Assembly (NCBI RefSeq): GCF_002105155.1
Contig: NW_019028988.1
Coordinates: forward strand, 620,001 to 684,000
Direction of reading: 5' to 3'
Length of the DNA stretch: 64,000 bases
DNA from: Lobosporangium transversale
Taxonomy: Eukaryota; Mortierellomycota; Mortierellomycetes; Mortierellales; Mortierellaceae
A program made the translations under genes and the position numbers. Below the pieces are notes generated by a model. It was not told where the DNA came from. It saw only the letters and a list, made by a program, of their open reading frames with translations, and searched no databases. This document shows, one piece after another, positions 61,061 through 64,000 of this stretch (position 1 is the stretch's first letter; each line of letters begins with the position of its first letter).

Positions 61061-62214
61061 GCGCCAAATGGGCGTAAACAAAGGCCTTTTTCTATTCTTT
61101 TTTCATACATATATATAAAAAATATTATTTTCTTATTATTATTATTATTATTATTTATTTTTATTTTTATTTTTATTTTTTTAATCATCTTTCAACAGAA
61201 ATTCTTAGATACTCATATTCAGGCTTTGGTTCACAATAGAATGAATCTAATTTGTCTGGATCCTTTTTTTTTTTTTCTTTATTTAATCCCTATGTCTATA
61301 CCAGAACATGTAGGACATAAAAAAAAAGAAAAAAAACTCCCAAGCGAGTGAACGGATAATAGACTGATTTATGCTCTGCTATGGAAAAAGTTCTCCGGAT
61401 ATGCTCTTGTCAATTAAGGAAGTGAATGTCTGTGGCTTTTTTCTCTTTTAAAAAAAAAAAAAAGGTCTGTTCGTTTACGGGAGGAGTAACAAGTAACTAG
61501 GCTAAGTAGTAACTGGCAAGTTATAAAAGTTATAAAAGTAAAAAGCTATAACTACAATAGGACCCAAGCTGTGGCTTGGACCCAAAAGAGTGCAAGTATA
61601 AATTGCAGCAATAACATCCAACACATCTGTTTCTTTCTTTCTATTGCTTCTGCAACTTTTTTTTATTTTTTTTTATTTTTTATTATTACTGCGACTACTA
61701 CTTTCTCTCTTAAGAGAATTTTGTTTCTTTCAGAGTGAGGGTAGACGCCAGCATCGTACTTGCTGTGTAGCTCTCCTATTGTCACCTGCCCTAAACCTCT
61801 TCGCCTCCCTCTGTAAACCCTCCTCCCCCCCAGTTCCCTGTATCGTGCCACAGAGCATTGTATTCTATTGATTTTTTTTTTTTTTTTTTTTTTTTTTCTA
61901 CAGATAAAAAACTACCTTTAAAATACTTTCAAACTGAATACTCTATACATTCGTATTGCCTGTTCCTGTTCCTTCAACAAGGCTATACAAAGCGACACAG
62001 ACCAATTATCCATTACCGACTAGGAAAAAAAAAAAAAAAAAAAGAAAGAAAAAAAGAAAAAATATCATACTACAACATACTACAACAACGCACCTCTTCT
62101 TCTCCCCTCCTCCTCCCTTTTTCGTTTTTCATTTTTCGTTTTTTTTTCCTTTCCTACCTATTACTCCACCTATTTCTATCTTTCTATTTTACTTTCTGAC
62201 CTGATAGTCACCCA
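59159..62214. other. 3 kb without a confident gene
   Basis: Dominated by A/T runs (for example 59203-59230, 60239-60263, 60681-60704, 61028-61057 and 61871-61897) and short tandem repeats. A GWGGCGCAGC-like tRNA A-box lookalike at about 59416 has no matching B box. An AT-rich zone (60894-60940) is almost pure TA. A TATAAAAG duplicate (61523-61540) lies before the last gene. No complete gene seen. Confidence 0.5.
60433..60472. repeat. (TTTAC)n pentanucleotide repeat
   Basis: About eight tandem ACTTT units, with partial copies continuing to about 60508. Confidence 0.95.
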
Positions 62215-64000
62215 ATGGATATCGACCGCGATCGTGAAAAGGTATATGGAACAAAGATCCCATGGGATGACCAACTCACAAATTCCATGACTCATGATTG
62301 TACATTGTGTTTGTGTTTGCATCACGTTGTATTTGGTGTTTGTCAAGGTTGTTTGCGTTGCGGCTCTCTTTCTCAATTTCTCTCTCTATTGAATTGGCTG
62401 ATTCCCGTATTTTTTTATTTATTTTTTTATCCTGTCACTTCGTTTCATTTTGAGATTCCTCTCCCCTTTCCCCAAGCTCATATGCTTATATCATGTTTTT
62501 TTTTTTTTTTTTTTTTTTTAAAAACTGGAAAGGGAAAAAGGTTTCATTGAAGCAAGGGTTGACGCGATGATCTTCTTGCTACATCCATGCGTGAATGATG
62601 GCGGATGATAGATGATGGATGATGGATATTAGACGCACTGGAAAAAAAAAAAAAAAAAAAAAAAAAAGGGAATAGAAGGGCTTTCTGAATCAACTATTGA
62701 CTTTTTTTTTTTTTTTTTTTTTTTCCTTGCTCCGATCTGTGAACGCGTTATAGACTGCACTGAGCCTAGTTGTTGGGATGAAAATGGCTATGACACAAAA
62801 GAAACCCTCCACTCGTAAACTACCAGGAGCCGGCGCTTCAACCGTAGCATCACAAGCAGCAGCAGCAGCAGCAAAAGCAGGACCAGGAGAGTCCTCAGTC
62901 TTGAACGCGCCGATCGCGAACAATGTTAACAAGACTCCCGGCGGAGTATCAAAACAAGGTAACAAGTGGCATTGACTTTTTTTTTTTTTTTTTTTTTTTT
63001 TCTTGTAGTGTGTGCAAGCGTGAGATCTGTGCGGCCGAACGTTTTTTATTATTATTTTTTTATTTTTGAACATGTGAGCCTTACAAACAACGTGGCGATC
63101 CACAATCATTTGGACAAAATGGGTGATCGTTCTAGTTGTAGCTTTTAAAGGCATCTACTAAGGGCAACTTGAGTATATGTGTGTTTTTCTTTTTTCTTTT
63201 TTCTTTTTTTTTACAACCCCAAAGAAAAAGCTGAATAGTATATTGATTCTTTTTTTATTTTTTTTATTTTTTTTTTATTTCTCCCTCTTCTTTCTTCTAT
63301 CCACCGAAATAGCAAGAGTATCGGCAGGGGCAAGGGTAAGACCACACATTGCCGTTGAGTCTCCTGTAGGGGCATTCCCCATTAATGGAATCACTGTTGG
63401 TGTAGAAAAGAAGGAGTCAGCAGGCGCAGGAGCAAGTACAAATCCCAATACCTCCATCGATTTACTTCCACCCAGCCCTATCCTCTCACATAAGCAGCCC
63501 AATGGATCGATGGTTCCTAGACAGCATCACCATATCAACGGCCACAGCAATAACAATAACAATAACCACAGTAATCCACATCCCCCATTACGTTTCTCAT
63601 TTGCTACTACGCCTCCCGCAGCCGCAGCAGAATGGAAGCCAACACTATCCCTTGACTTGATTTCACCAGGCTCAAGTCCATCAATACTCAAAACCCGAGA
63701 AATGTTTACAAGACCAGATCTAACCCCTGTTTTCCATTTGGAGAGATATTATATGGTCCGAGCAAGTCTTCCAAGAAGCTTTTATATTGTTATGGCACAA
63801 CATAATATCCGGCATTGTTGTGTCTTTGAATTTCCAGTGGGTGATAAATGGTGGGGTGATCTAAGCGGCATGCGAAAGGTATGAGTAAACACTTTGGTTC
63901 AAATTGATCACAAGAAAAAAAAAAAAAAAAAAAAAAAAAAGAAAAAGATCTTATTTATCAATGCTTAATCCTACATTACTTTTGTCTGATAGAGCACATA
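62215..64000 (+). CDS. Unknown protein, 5' part, continues past the right edge
   Basis: Exons 62215-62241 (27 nt, MDIDRDREK), 62754-62958, 63313-63878 and a start of the next at about 63993 join in frame for 266 codons before the window ends. The middle is Ala-rich, Lys-rich low complexity (QAAAAAAKAGPGESS). The third exon has Asn repeats and then a conserved-looking block near its end (REMFTRPDLTPVFHLERYY, MVRASLPRSFYIVMAQHNIRHC, GDKWWGDLSGM). I recognise no family. The very short first exon is supported by a GTATAT donor and phase match but remains less certain. The intron sequences carry long A/T runs. Confidence 0.6.

Noticed and set aside
1-64000. CRISPR arrays, rRNA and bacterial-type operons
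   Set aside because: None found. The genome is eukaryotic, and repeats are simple or transposon-derived.

Overview
The window is nuclear DNA of a filamentous fungus. Genes have short introns (about 45-150 nt, GT-AG), there are no bacterial-style operons, and several products are typically fungal: an ENA-type P-type ATPase, an arrestin-like trafficking adaptor, an allantoate-permease-type transporter, an Nbp2/Skb5-like SH3 protein and a two-BIR Bir1 homologue. Many long A/T homopolymer runs in introns and intergenic DNA, together with Mucoromycota-like gene content, make an early-diverging fungus (Mortierella-like or related) the best guess. That placement is inference, not proof. I rebuilt exon structures by hand from splice sites, reading frame and family conservation. 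All multi-exon models reported as complete close in frame.

Layout: 0-10.2 kb holds five minus-strand genes in a row: an unknown Ser/Thr-rich partial gene, a small HMG-box protein, the retromer core subunit VPS35 (9 exons), a UPF0145/YbjQ-family protein and an IFRD-family protein. 10.2-13.6 kb has no confident gene, only coding-like fragments. 13.6-26.2 kb carries four plus-strand genes: arrestin-like adaptor, ENA-type cation ATPase, MFS anion:cation symporter and SH3 protein. After a 3 kb gap, 29.2-34 kb has a polyglutamine-rich protein of unknown function (plus) facing an MFS transporter (minus).

34,703-42,191 is a 7.49 kb DNA transposon flanked by TA. It has about 1.15 kb terminal inverted repeats starting CAGTGGAATC, a pogo/Tigger-type DDD transposase, and a second, intact seven-exon gene with a PD-(D/E)XK nuclease signature. 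This is the most unusual object in the window. 44.5-51.2 kb encodes a small secreted, probably GPI-anchored protein, a SET/MYND (SMYD-like) protein and a Bir1/survivin-like protein. 51.2-64 kb is gene-poor and full of homopolymers and short tandem repeats. It contains one coiled-coil protein and the 5' part of an unknown gene that runs off the right edge.

Several genes belong to membrane traffic and transport (VPS35, arrestin-like adaptor, three transporters), but nothing suggests a functional cluster. The second main finding is an apparent 2-nt microexon in the UPF0145 gene. Without it the conserved C-terminal motif is out of frame.
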